DNA of 64,000 nt from Bacteroidota bacterium (GCA_947449315.1 CANFRC010000013.1:39003-103002); one strand, 5' to 3'; counted from the first letter of the stretch, positions 27,213-36,152 are shown. Numbers and translations are program-made. The notes: generated by a model from the sequence alone, not told the origin.

Positions 27213-27449
27213 ATGAAAGTTGTTACAGCAAAATATTTAGACGATTATAAAATCGAAATTATATTTGATGATAAGAAAAGAAATGTTATTAACTTTTTGC
27301 CTGCATTAAAAAAATACCCTACTTGCAAAAAGTATTTAGATATTACTTTATTTAAGAAGTTTAAAGTAGATTCTGGAAATATTGTCTGGGGTAATAACTG
27401 GGAAATGATTTTTAAAATAGAAGACTTATACGAAAATAAATTTAATTAA
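27213..27449 (+). CDS. DUF2442 domain protein
   Basis: The protein has 78 residues. It shows the DUF2442 pattern: a KYLDDYKIEIIFDDKKRNVI beta start, VINFLPALKKYP, FKKFKVDSGNIVW and NNWEMIFKIEDLYE, where the family usually reads WxNGxDIDPExLY. It is translationally coupled to DUF4160. AT-rich codons contrast with the flanking enzyme genes. Confidence 0.75.
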   Translation: MKVVTAKYLDDYKIEIIFDDKKRNVINFLPALKKYPTCKKYLDITLFKKFKVDSGNIVWGNNWEMIFKIEDLYENKFN

Positions 27450-27998
27450 TAATAAATACCCCTCTTTTGATAAGTTAGCGCAACTAAATTTTCATTTGTC
27501 AAATGTGAGAGGTTAAAGTTATTTTTTCTGTTTTCAAAGCCCAAAGTTTTGAACAAAGTATTGTCGCTAGTAGCATTACACCTAACTTGTATATACACGA
27601 AACAAAACTTCGCAAAGCCATACAATTATGGAGTGATATGCGAAACTTTGATTCATTTAATTCTTTTTGCAATTACAGATGTATTTTCTAATTTATTGAT
27701 TTCAAAAATAATAATTAACCCCCATATATTTACATACACCCGTTTAGAGATTTACACACCCTCTTCCGCCTTTTACACAGTTTTTCATTTCAGAAGTTTG
27801 TAGCATAATCGATACAAGACTTCATGCAACATCACACACATACTGACTTGTTTACAACAGCCTCTGGGGTTGTAGGTGGCGATTTTCACCACAAATGTTG
27901 ATGCGGAAAACCCAACTTTGATTAACCACAAATATGTCTACGAAGCACTGAACCGCCACTTTTGCCAAACCCCTGTTGTGCGTTCGTTGTTTTGTACT
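27450..27998. other. Gene-free stretch with attC-like and stem-forming sequences
   Basis: No credible gene. ACCTAAC (27580-27586) matches the attC RYYYAAC core. A long imperfect stem joins GGGGTT (27866-27871) and GTGGCG (27876-27881) with CGCCAC (27954-27959) and AACCCC (27968-27973), about 108 bp across. The segment ends in TGTTGTGCGTTCGTTG before the SCO1 gene. I read it as the remains of a cassette-type array; no integrase is nearby. Confidence 0.45.
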
Positions 27999-28619
27999 CT
28001 ATTCAGCTTTCAATATTTTTATGTCACTGATTAAATTTTGCGTACTATTTAGGTCAAGTCCGTTGTAAATTCCACGAATATGCCTTTGCTTGTCAATAAG
28101 TATGAAATTTTCGGTATGTAAAAAAACATCATTGCCTTTTTTAACACCTTCATCTTCTTCTACGAAGTAAAATCTTCTGCCTAAGTCATAAATCTCTTTT
28201 TTATCACCTGTTAAAAGCTTCCAACGATTGAAATTTACTTTTTTATGAAGTGCATATCTTCTTAGAACAGGTACTGAATCTTTGTCGGGGGTGACGCTAT
28301 GCGAAATCAGTAGTATCTCATCATCTGAATTAAATTCTTGTTGTATTTCTGCCATTTTAGTTGTCATTTTAGGACAAATACCTGGACAGCTAGTAAAGAA
28401 GAAATCAATCACACAAATCTTACCTTCTAAATCCTTTTCTGTAAAAATTTTATTTTCTTGATTTATAAGTTTGAAGGGTCTTATTTGATGAAATGCTTTA
28501 TCCTTCGGTAATTCCCATTTAGGAGTAAAGTCGGGTGTGTCGTAATAAGGAAGTTTTTTTGTTGTGTTATTACAGGCTGCTATACTCAGGACGATTAAAC
28601 ATACTATATAATATTTCAT
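27999..28619 (-). CDS. SCO1/SenC/PrrC family copper chaperone, lipoprotein
   Basis: The protein has 206 residues. The lipobox SIAAC puts the lipidated Cys at 16. The thioredoxin-like domain has FFFTSCPGICPKM with copper-binding Cys 78 and 82, and the partner His lies in FLHTENF (about residue 168). SCO proteins deliver copper to cytochrome oxidase CuA or act as thiol redox proteins. It is the last gene of an operon with the MORN and YHYH proteins; the start overlaps the previous stop as ATGA. The operon has the CGAAGG-N16-CGTCTA promoter. Confidence 0.93.
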   Translation of the reverse strand: MKYYIVCLIVLSIAACNNTTKKLPYYDTPDFTPKWELPKDKAFHQIRPFKLINQENKIFTEKDLEGKICVIDFFFTSCPGICPKMTTKMAEIQQEFNSDDEILLISHSVTPDKDSVPVLRRYALHKKVNFNRWKLLTGDKKEIYDLGRRFYFVEEDEGVKKGNDVFLHTENFILIDKQRHIRGIYNGLDLNSTQNLISDIKILKAE

Positions 28620-29239
28620 AGGGCCTTTTCATTTTTTAAGGTATAACATAGTGCAGCTTTTTGAAGACCATATCGTTTGCCTCCTACCGCTTCATAATTC
28701 ATAAATACTTTACCGTTTTCGCGCCACGCTTTTTGCATTCCAAATTCTTGATCATTAGAAAAGCTTAATTCGTAAAATTTGTTGCCGCTTTCATACCATT
28801 GTTTTTGCGTTCCTTCTCTTTTATCATTATTGTAGTGAAATTCGAATTTTAGTTTTCCATTCGACCAATAGCCTTGGTGTAGTCCGTATGCTAAGCCATC
28901 TCTATAGTTACGAATAGTTTCCAGCTGACCGTTTGCAAAAAATGTTTTAGTTGCACCTTGCTGTCTGCCTCGATAATAAGAGCCAATACTTTTCAAATTG
29001 CCGCTTGGAGATTTAACTGTAATGAAACCTGAATAGGGTGTTGTATCAAGATAGTAAACTCCATTCTGTAAAGTCAGTTTGTAATGAGTCGTTGAAATGG
29101 TATCTAGGTTAATTTTAGACAGGTCTACCTTTTCAAAATTATATTCACCCTTATTGCAAGTCCGTGTATGACAGCTTTCAACTAATAGACAGAGGCTACA
29201 GGCAATTATATTAATTAGTAAAAGTGCCTTTGTTCCCAT
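28616..29239 (-). CDS. MORN-repeat (YwqK-like) lipoprotein
   Basis: The protein has 207 residues. A hydrophobic start ends in LLVESC (Cys about 23), a lipoprotein signal. Five or so MORN-type units follow: SGNLKSIGSYYRGRQQG, NGQLETIRNYRDGLAYG, NGKLKFEFHYNNDKREG, SGNKFYELSFSNDQEFG and NGKVFMNYEAVGGKRYG. This matches the toxin_YwqK-type antitoxin repeat family, but here it is exported. It overlaps the YHYH gene by 29 bp and SCO1 by 4 bp, so the three work as a unit. Its role in copper handling is unknown. Confidence 0.8.
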   Translation of the reverse strand: MGTKALLLINIIACSLCLLVESCHTRTCNKGEYNFEKVDLSKINLDTISTTHYKLTLQNGVYYLDTTPYSGFITVKSPSGNLKSIGSYYRGRQQGATKTFFANGQLETIRNYRDGLAYGLHQGYWSNGKLKFEFHYNNDKREGTQKQWYESGNKFYELSFSNDQEFGMQKAWRENGKVFMNYEAVGGKRYGLQKAALCYTLKNEKAL

Positions 29240-29990
29240 AATAGCTTCCGGCTTTTAAAATATAGAATCCCGAGTTTAAGTAATTGACATTAGAAGCATG
29301 GTAGTGATAAATGCCATTAGGGAAGTCTTGTGTAGGTCCGAAGTGACCGCCATATCCATCCAAGGTAGGATAAACGCCTGTGGTGTCTTTTCTTCCATAA
29401 ATGGGATAGCCATCGCGAAGGAAACCTATCAATTTAGCATCATCAACCGAAGTGTATTTACCAGTTGTATGATAATGATATTCTCTGCTAGGAGCCGGGT
29501 GTGCGCCTGCGTTATCAAACGTAGTAAGCGTCATGGCTTCGAGCGGAATATTACCTCCTTCCCGGTCGTTGTAAATAGCAACACCATTTAAAGCCATTCC
29601 AATTTCACCTAATGAAGTAGCCTCTTTCGAGCTAGCTTCGTCGGGGTTACTAGGAATGGTCATTGATAAATTTTGAGCAATCATTGACGTATTGGCATTA
29701 GGGGCATGGCCTGAAGGAAATGGTTCATATAAGGCATTTCCTGTACCCCAATAGGGCGTTTTATGGTCAGGTAGCCCATTGCTTTTTAATGTGATGCTAC
29801 TCGTATTACCACTTCCGCTTGTTGAGATACTCACAGCACTTGAAAAGCGTAATTGAACCACACTTGTAACTGAAACAGCACCTGTTGAAATGATAGTACC
29901 AGAAGAGTTGCTATTCTTTTTACAGGCATAAATAGTCATAGATGCAAGCACTAAACTTATTGCGATGATTACAGATTTAATATTTTTCAT
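29211..29990 (-). CDS. YHYH-domain lipoprotein, first gene of a SCO1 operon
   Basis: The protein has 259 residues with a lipobox MTIYAC (Cys 23). The YHYH domain spans about 75-250, with YHYH at 171-174 and again at 228-231. DGYPIYG at 194-200 and PNGIYHYH are the conserved blocks. The domain (PF14240) has no established function. The many His and Tyr, the SCO1 partner and the shared ECF promoter (30018-30045) make metal binding plausible. A larger paralogue with a T9SS tail lies at 53089-54453. Confidence 0.85.
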   Translation of the reverse strand: MKNIKSVIIAISLVLASMTIYACKKNSNSSGTIISTGAVSVTSVVQLRFSSAVSISTSGSGNTSSITLKSNGLPDHKTPYWGTGNALYEPFPSGHAPNANTSMIAQNLSMTIPSNPDEASSKEATSLGEIGMALNGVAIYNDREGGNIPLEAMTLTTFDNAGAHPAPSREYHYHTTGKYTSVDDAKLIGFLRDGYPIYGRKDTTGVYPTLDGYGGHFGPTQDFPNGIYHYHASNVNYLNSGFYILKAGSYYGNKGTFTN

Positions 29991-30017
29991 TCGGTGACGA
30001 TTTATTGGTACATAGTT

Positions 30018-30045
30018 TAGACGTTTATCTTTCTTATTCCCTTCG
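30018..30045 (-). promoter_or_regulatory. Copper-type ECF promoter of the YHYH-MORN-SCO1 operon
   Basis: On the minus strand CGAAGG (30045-30040), 16 bases, CGTCTA (30023-30018). It is identical in both hexamers and in spacing to the four other sites at 42530, 54471, 56914 and 57450. The -10 ends 27 bp before the ATG at 29990. Confidence 0.8.
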
Positions 30046-30097
30046 CTAAGAATGAATTTCTTTTGTTCTGAATTTTAGAAGTACTTTTCGGATCAGC

Positions 30098-30325
30098 TTA
30101 TTTCGGATTTTGTTTTGTTTCTTTTCTAATAAACCCAAAATAGAAACTTAGCAGAAAGAACACAAAATGAATCCAACCACGAATGGCGAGAAATTCATGC
30201 GACATGGTGCCGCCAAGAAAGGGAAGATCGATCTTATACCAGGCGAAATACCAACTCGCGCCTGCCGTTACAAAAAAGGCGCCAGATAAGAATTTGCAAA
30301 CCTCACGCCAATTAATTTTATTCAT
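30098..30325 (-). CDS. Small membrane protein, unknown
   Basis: The protein has 75 residues and two membrane segments, about 10-28 (CKFLSGAFFVTAGASWYFA) and about 46-65 (IRGWIHFVFFLLSFYFGFI). It lacks a signal peptide. Codon choice looks normal. I do not recognise the family. It lies between the copper operon and the YfiT-like gene on the same strand. Confidence 0.6.
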   Translation of the reverse strand: MNKINWREVCKFLSGAFFVTAGASWYFAWYKIDLPFLGGTMSHEFLAIRGWIHFVFFLLSFYFGFIRKETKQNPK

Positions 30326-30385
30326 AGCTTAGGTAAACGTTAGATGAAATTATTATTCCTTCAGAGGGTCCTAATATTCTTTATC

Positions 30386-30922
30386 TTAAAAATTACCCCT
30401 TGCCTTTTTCGCTAATTTAATGTGCGCCAAATGCTGCCTACAATGCCAAGCATATAAGCCCATATTTTCTTCGATACTAAACTCTTTCTTGTACTCTGGA
30501 TGGATATACGTACGCTTCAATTCCGTTTCACTTAATTGTTTCAACAAGGCTACCCAACGATGGTGTACGCCCTCTATAATTTGCAATGAAGCGTGTATAG
30601 GGAATTGTTTGGTGTCGATTAAATCTGCCCAAAGATCTTGCATATAAGGCTTTATCGTTGGTTGCTCTTCTGTTAAGGTGAGCTTAAGTCGGATGAAACT
30701 GTTCATATGACTATCAGCACAGTGATGTACTATTTGGCGGATAGTCCATCCCCCCGGACGATATGTGCTTTCTAATTGCGCATTGCTAAGCGTCGAAACC
30801 TCTTTGCTTATATTTAATGGAAAGTTTTCTAATATGTCAATCCATTCACTTAAATGTGCTTGCGTAATGACAGCAGGTTTAGAAAAAGGTCCAATAGGGA
30901 ATTTTAGTTGTTGAAGATCCAT
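30386..30922 (-). CDS. DinB-superfamily YfiT-like metal-dependent thiol transferase/hydrolase
   Basis: The protein has 178 residues from the ATG at 30922. An upstream TTG lies inside the promoter box TACATTTG (30933-30926) and is rejected as start. LKFPIGPF at the start, GGWTIRQIVHHCADSHMNSF (metal His about 67) and a C-terminal YAWHCRQHLAHI (two further metal His about 160-164) give the three-His site of DinB/YfiT (BstA) proteins. The substrate is unknown. The promoter is so close that the mRNA must be nearly leaderless. Confidence 0.85.
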   Translation of the reverse strand: MDLQQLKFPIGPFSKPAVITQAHLSEWIDILENFPLNISKEVSTLSNAQLESTYRPGGWTIRQIVHHCADSHMNSFIRLKLTLTEEQPTIKPYMQDLWADLIDTKQFPIHASLQIIEGVHHRWVALLKQLSETELKRTYIHPEYKKEFSIEENMGLYAWHCRQHLAHIKLAKKARGNF

Positions 30923-30972
30923 TTTCAAATGTAAAGATATTTTTAATCACTCCAACTGAGTAGCTAAAATGC

Positions 30973-33174
30973 TTATCTAATAAGCGTTATAGATCCATAA
31001 ATACTTTTCTCCTCTTGCGAAGCTGCTTTATAATTTATTAAGTATACATACACGCCGACAGGACAATCTACTCCTTTTTGTTTACCATCCCATTTGTCGG
31101 ATAGTGATGTTGTTTTGAAAATCACTTCACCCCACCTATTGAATATCTGTAAATTAAAATTCTCATAAGAGCAATTGCTGAGTCCATTGAAATTATCATT
31201 CAATCCGTCTCCGTTAGGTGTGAAGGCTTTAGGGACATACACAATGCATTCTTCTGAATTGCTTTCGCACGCTCGAATGGTAATAGTTTTTAGAAAAGTG
31301 TCCGTACCGCAAGGAAAATTTACAATTGAACGAATAGTATAGGTTCCAATACTTGAAAATTTATGTGTGGGCGAAAATGAATTAGAGGTATTGTTTATAC
31401 CGCTTGCAGGGTCGTCAAAATCCCATTCTATCGTAGATATAGCAGCATTTGTTGTAGTTGAAAATTGAATTTCATTCTCTAAACACTGGTCATTCGAAAA
31501 AATAGTTCCCTTGCAACACAAGCCAATTGCAATTCTTCTACAAACAGTGGAGACTGGAAATCCTGGTTCTTGAAATTTAACACAAACAGTATATTCGCCT
31601 GGTGCAGAAAAAGTATGTGTCGGGAAAGCAGAGGCACTCGAACCTGTTATAGTAATCGTGTCGTTTGTTCCACTCGCAGGGTCTCCAAAGTTCCAAAAGA
31701 AATAAGGTGAATTGCTCGTTCCAACGGCTTGCAATGAAAGTGTGGCTGGCCCCTCACAAGTATCGCCCGCGATTTTAATTCCCGTAATACCTGCAGCGCC
31801 GTTACAATTGATAATGGATTACGTTGGCAATGTTAATGTCTCGATACCACAGGTGTTTGTAATCACCGCTGTCACCGTATAGTTACCCGCTTGTCCGTAT
31901 GCATGACTAGCGGTAAGTCCTGTTATTGTATTATTCGCACCCGACAGTGGGTCACCGAAATTCCAGCTTACGTTCGCTACTCCGTTTGTGCTTAAAAGGG
32001 AAAATTGAGTAGTGGTTCCTAAGCAAGAATCTGAGGCGAGTATCAAATTAGCCGTAATACTAGGATGATCGCTCGCGTAATAAACCCATTTAGGTAAGCC
32101 ATATCCGCCGCCAGCACTTTGATTGGCAATCGCATTTTGTTGGTAGCCACAGGCTCCGCCTAATTTATTCGGACAGTTAATCACATCAATCGAACCTGCA
32201 TTGATATAAATTCTGTCATCTATTCCTAACTGTAATGCTGCATGCTGTACAAAGCCTGGAGAAGTTAGTTGATAAACGGAATTTTGTATCGTAGTCGGAT
32301 TGCCAGAAGAAATATCGTATTGATAGATGTCGCTTAGATTGCTGATATATAATACGCGTCCATTAGGTGAAAATTCAATTCCATAAATCAATGGACTCGC
32401 TAAATTATAATTCCAAGTGACAAGATTAGAAACGACACCTGTTGTGTTGTTGAAGTCGTATAACTCCATGGCAGAGCTGAAAGTGGCACCTATCGCTAGT
32501 TTGTTAAATTGGCGGTTGATTTTCATATGACCAGCACCGTTCGCTTGTGCTGCGCCAATGGTGGAGATTACGGGCGTTGTTTGGATGCCTGCGTTGGTAA
32601 TTTTAAAGGCAATGAAGTCGCTACCGCTGTGCGTAAGCAACCAGTAGCTAAGTTTGTCAGAAGCGGGAACTACTTCTAGTTTTTCAGAAGTTGTTTGATA
32701 GAGTGGAATGTTTTTTTGTCCGGCGACTACATCTCCCAAACCTCCATTCAACCCAATATCAACAACACTATATCTAACTCCATTGCTCGACGATTGCTCG
32801 TCAATTGTCACTATATAATACAATTTACTATTGCCAGGTTTTGGAATAATTACTGCAGCAGTGGTGGAGGATAGCAGCGCTGGAGTTCCGCCCAGTAAGC
32901 CCGTTCCATTAGGCATTATCTGGTTGTTGGCATTCCAAACAGTTACGCCATCGGTATAAAACAATAAGGCTCCTGTATTTCGGTCAGAAATAGTGGCACT
33001 GCCTTCAGATGTAGCTATTGGCGAGCCCGCTACGAAGGTAGGCGGACTGCTGCTAAAGTCTAGCCCACCACCATTACCAAAGCGCCATTGATTGTTTTGT
33101 CGCTGCGCAAAAGAAGGGGAGTTACTTAACACCCACAAGAATAGCAATAGGAATTTGAGCTTTTTCATATTCAT
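30973..33174 (-). pseudogene. T9SS type B surface protein gene broken by an in-frame stop
   Basis: Two open frames, 31819-33174 (451 aa) and 30973-31734, lie in the same reading frame. They are separated only by the TAA at 31821-31819 plus 28 open codons that translate sensibly. The codon would be CAA (Gln) with one change at 31821. The N-part has a signal peptide, WRFGNGGGLDFS (about 27-38) and a propeller-like region, then PKD units (SWNFGDPLSGANNT). The C-part continues with PKD units (FWNFGDPASGTNDT) and ends in the gliding-type tail VPKAFTPNGDGLNDNF. It is either a recent nonsense mutation, a stop read through in part, or a sequencing error. Confidence 0.85.
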
Positions 33175-33324
33175 AAAGTACGCTGATCAACTAATAACAA
33201 TAATGCGTTATGGATTGTTCTGTGGGATGTACAAAATGAATGCGATTTTAAATGCCATTTTTTAGCGTGACGTTTACAGGAAGCGTCGTGTTTTGTTTAA
33301 CTTTTTAGGGGGGGCAGGGTAACA

Positions 33325-34110
33325 TTAAAAATTATAACTCGCTCCCAACACGAAGGAGCTAACGAATAATTTGTTGTAGACATTTCCTTTTTCACTACCT
33401 ACACCAGAGAAAAATCGATAGCCTGATTTTAACGTGAGCTTATTGGAAACCTTATAATTCAAACCACTCAGGTAGTCTATCGCGCCACCAGTATTGTCTA
33501 CATAAAATACGTCTCCGTCTATCAAGATTCCTACCTTGGAGGTGATTTTATAATCTAGAAAGGTGTTGATTAGCGGCACGAACCCGCGATTGTAATTGCG
33601 TTCGTATTTCGTTCCTTGCTTAAGTGAAAATTCAGCGTCCCGAAGGTTAAGGGTCAATCCTATTCCAAGTTTTATTTTATCTGTGTTTTTAAGATAATAT
33701 CGATAGGTAAGTCGATAACCTGAAAATTTATAGAAGCCCTCCGTGCTTGTATTTGCAGGAAAAGTATTGCTGTTAAAGACCACTGCTGAAGAAAAGCTTC
33801 CAGTGGTTTTGTATTGTAAAGGAGCCGCGAGTAGGCTTATTACATGTCGTTTGCTTTTTCCAAAGGTATAGCTCGCACGAAATCTTATTAGAGGCTTAGC
33901 TTGATTTTGAAAATCGTTGGCATACGAAAATAAAGTTCCGTCTTTACCATTTAGTTTGCCGGAACTATTTTGCCAGGAACTACTCGCATCGTTGCGATTA
34001 ACGAACAAAGCGCCTGTTTCAAGGTCTATGGATGCTTGTCCAAAGGCTGACGATGTGATTAAGCTCGTTAGAAGAAGTATTAATTTGAAGGAGAGTATTT
34101 GTCGAATCAT
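33325..34110 (-). CDS. Outer-membrane beta-barrel protein, unknown
   Basis: The protein has 261 residues: signal peptide about 1-25 (SLITSSAFGQA), then alternating aromatic/polar strands such as IRFRASYTFGKSK, YRLTYRYYLKN and a final SFVLGASYNF, whose terminal Phe is typical for insertion by the BAM complex. No family was recognised. It stands alone upstream of the broken surface protein gene. Confidence 0.65.
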   Translation of the reverse strand: MIRQILSFKLILLLTSLITSSAFGQASIDLETGALFVNRNDASSSWQNSSGKLNGKDGTLFSYANDFQNQAKPLIRFRASYTFGKSKRHVISLLAAPLQYKTTGSFSSAVVFNSNTFPANTSTEGFYKFSGYRLTYRYYLKNTDKIKLGIGLTLNLRDAEFSLKQGTKYERNYNRGFVPLINTFLDYKITSKVGILIDGDVFYVDNTGGAIDYLSGLNYKVSNKLTLKSGYRFFSGVGSEKGNVYNKLFVSSFVLGASYNF

Positions 34111-34222
34111 AATAAAACAACAAAAGAGCTGGTAAAATGTTTGTAGACTGATTCTAAAATTAAATTTGGTTTATAAGGTAAACTAAATTATGTTTGTAAC
34201 CTAAATTCTAAAATTAGTCAAT

Positions 34223-34795
34223 ATGGAACTCGAAAATCAACAACAGCTCGATTTGATTGCACAGACGATCAAAATGGCACAGCGTCGGTTTTATAACGAT
34301 AGCCCGTACTACATTCTGTGGGGGAGCGCCGTTTTCGTTGCAAGTATCGTGCAGTATATTTTATTACTAAAAGCACCAGATTATAATGCCATTCCTTGGG
34401 CCGTCTGTATCCCAATGGCATTGATTTTACAGTTTGTTTTGATTCGTCGTCAGAAGAAATCTGAAAAGATTAAAACGCATATTGAGACACTTCTAAATAC
34501 TATGTGGATGGCTTTTGGAATAACCTTGTTTATTCTACTTAGTTTCTCTGCTAAACTGGGTTTAAATACCTATCCTGTAGTACTTTGCCTGTATGCAATC
34601 ACTACATTTGTTTCGGGAACGGCCTTCAAAATAAACGCATATTTAGTAGGTGCCATTGCCTGCTGGGTATTGGCGATTCTAGGCTTTTTTGTCGACTTTC
34701 AATATCAATTATTATTATTGGCGGCAGGCGTTTTATTGGCGTTTATCGTGCCAGGTATTATCTTGCGTCTGCGTGAAAAGAGTGAAATAAACTAA
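34223..34795 (+). CDS. Polytopic membrane protein paired with an HTH regulator
   Basis: The protein has 190 residues and about five to six membrane segments: around 31-50 (YILWGSAVFVASIVQYILLL), 55-75, 95-115, 118-138 and 145-180. No enzymatic motif. Its stop is directly followed by the ATG of the helix-turn-helix gene (no gap). Membrane protein plus wH regulator pairs of this kind are frequent in Bacteroidota; the membrane partner may be the regulated target. Confidence 0.75.
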   Translation: MELENQQQLDLIAQTIKMAQRRFYNDSPYYILWGSAVFVASIVQYILLLKAPDYNAIPWAVCIPMALILQFVLIRRQKKSEKIKTHIETLLNTMWMAFGITLFILLSFSAKLGLNTYPVVLCLYAITTFVSGTAFKINAYLVGAIACWVLAILGFFVDFQYQLLLLAAGVLLAFIVPGIILRLREKSEIN

Positions 34796-35095
34796 ATGGT
34801 ACAACGCATGTTTCAAAACCTCGATCCACTATTGCATTCACAACTCCGGCTTGCCATTATTTCCATTTTGGTAAGTGTGGAAGTAGCGGAGTTTGCTTAT
34901 TTGAAAGAGCAGACGAAAGCTAGTGCAGGTAATATAAGTGTTCAGTTAGAAAAGTTACAAGAAGCAGGGTATATCAAAATTGAAAAAACCTTCAAAGGAA
35001 AATATCCGCTCACCAAATGTACTATTAGTAAAAAGGGTATTAAAGCTTTTGAGGAATATGTGAAAGTCATACAACAGTATATTAAGCCGAAGTAG
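34796..35095 (+). CDS. Winged-helix transcriptional regulator with altered 3' end
   Basis: The protein has 99 residues and resembles the winged-helix DNA-binding family HTH_34: LDPLLHSQLRLAIISILVS, then ASAGNISVQLEKLQEAGYIK (recognition helix about 41-60) and the wing TFKGKYPLTKCTIS. It ends IQQYIKPK. The last 23 bases of the gene recur at 36050-36072, where the frame reads IKPKK before a stop. The Fic gene sits between the two copies, so the present C-terminus probably results from an insertion. Confidence 0.85.
   Translation: MVQRMFQNLDPLLHSQLRLAIISILVSVEVAEFAYLKEQTKASAGNISVQLEKLQEAGYIKIEKTFKGKYPLTKCTISKKGIKAFEEYVKVIQQYIKPK
35070..35092 (+). repeat. 23-bp direct repeat, left copy, end of the regulator gene
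   Basis: The sequence begins TACAACAGTATATTAAG and ends CCGAAG. An identical copy is at 36050-36072, 980 bp downstream. The unit between them carries only the Fic gene. Confidence 0.85.
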
Positions 35096-35152
35096 TATAA
35101 TAGATTCCTCAATGAATAATTATTAGTGAAATGTTGTTAAATTAAGCTTGAA

Positions 35153-36037
35153 ATGAGCAATAAAACAAAAGTTTCTATCCGTTTTTTTAATGATCGTGAG
35201 GTTAGAGCTATTTGGGATGATGAACATTCTAAATGGTGGTTTTCTGTTTTGGACATTGTTGGAGTATTAACTGGTGAAACTGATTATACAAAAAATCGTA
35301 ATTATTGGAAGTACCTGAAAGCGAAATTAAAGAGGGAGAGTAACGAGTTGGTTAGTCTTACTAACCAACTGAAATTAAACGCTGCAGATGGTAAAAGATA
35401 TTTTACGGATGTATTGGATTCAAATGGAGTTAGTGAATTAGCGAAAAATTTTCCCTCCAATAAAGCTTTTCATTTTTTAAATTGGTTTCATTATAGCGAT
35501 ACAAGTATTGATGGTCAGAGTAAAAAGAAAGCCTATTCTTTGTTTGAATCAAAAATAATTGAGGAAATTGAAGTTGGTACTACAAAAGGGTTGCAACAAA
35601 TTCACGCATTTATTTTTGGTGGATTATTTGATTTTGCAGGCAAATTGAGAACGAAAAGTATAGCAAAGGGTGGCTATTCGTTTGTTTATGCACAACATTT
35701 AAAAACTGTTCTTTCAAATATTGATGGAATGCCCCACGATTTGTTTGAAGATATTATATTTAAATATTCTGAGATGAATAAGGCCCATCCATTTATGGAG
35801 GGTAATGGAAGAAGTACTCGTATTTGGTTAGACTTGATGTTGAAAAAAAAATTAAAGAAATGCGTGGATTGGAGTAAGATAAAGAAGGAGGATTACATGA
35901 ATGCTATGGTTATAAGTACAATTGATTATACTGTATTATTGGATTTGATTAAGCCAGCACTCACCTCGAAAATCAATAATCGTGAAGTGTTCATGAAAGG
36001 AATTGATTATTCCTACTATTATGAGGAGGATAATTAA
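35153..36037 (+). CDS. Fic-domain protein with N-terminal BRO-like domain
   Basis: The protein has 294 residues. Residues 1-105 look like a BRO-N/DNA-binding phage-type domain (IRFFNDREVRAIWDDEHSK, then WFSVLDIVGVLT). The Fic domain spans about 120-290, with the complete active motif HPFMEGNGRSTR (about 217-228) that transfers AMP or another phosphate group to a protein hydroxyl. No clear inhibitory (S/T)xxxE(G/N) helix was identified. The gene is AT-rich, lacks an obvious partner and lies inside a 23-bp direct repeat, which suggests mobile cargo. Confidence 0.88.
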   Translation: MSNKTKVSIRFFNDREVRAIWDDEHSKWWFSVLDIVGVLTGETDYTKNRNYWKYLKAKLKRESNELVSLTNQLKLNAADGKRYFTDVLDSNGVSELAKNFPSNKAFHFLNWFHYSDTSIDGQSKKKAYSLFESKIIEEIEVGTTKGLQQIHAFIFGGLFDFAGKLRTKSIAKGGYSFVYAQHLKTVLSNIDGMPHDLFEDIIFKYSEMNKAHPFMEGNGRSTRIWLDLMLKKKLKKCVDWSKIKKEDYMNAMVISTIDYTVLLDLIKPALTSKINNREVFMKGIDYSYYYEEDN

Positions 36038-36049
36038 TGATTGATTGGT

Positions 36050-36072
36050 TACAACAGTATATTAAGCCGAAG
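36050..36072 (+). repeat. 23-bp direct repeat, right copy
   Basis: It is identical to 35070-35092. After this copy the frame continues AAATAA, restoring a plausible original regulator end (IKPKK stop). It begins 13 bp after the Fic stop codon. Confidence 0.85.
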
Positions 36073-36152
36073 AAATAATCGATTTAATACGTGGGAAAAT
36101 CCTAGAAATTCTTGCGCTAATTTTCCGACCTTCGTCCTTAAATACTAGAGTA

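Noticed and set aside
27549..27803. 84-codon open frame on the plus strand in the gene-free stretch
   Set aside because: It starts at a non-ATG codon, has no family features and lies in AT-rich DNA with stem-forming repeats; chance frame is more likely.
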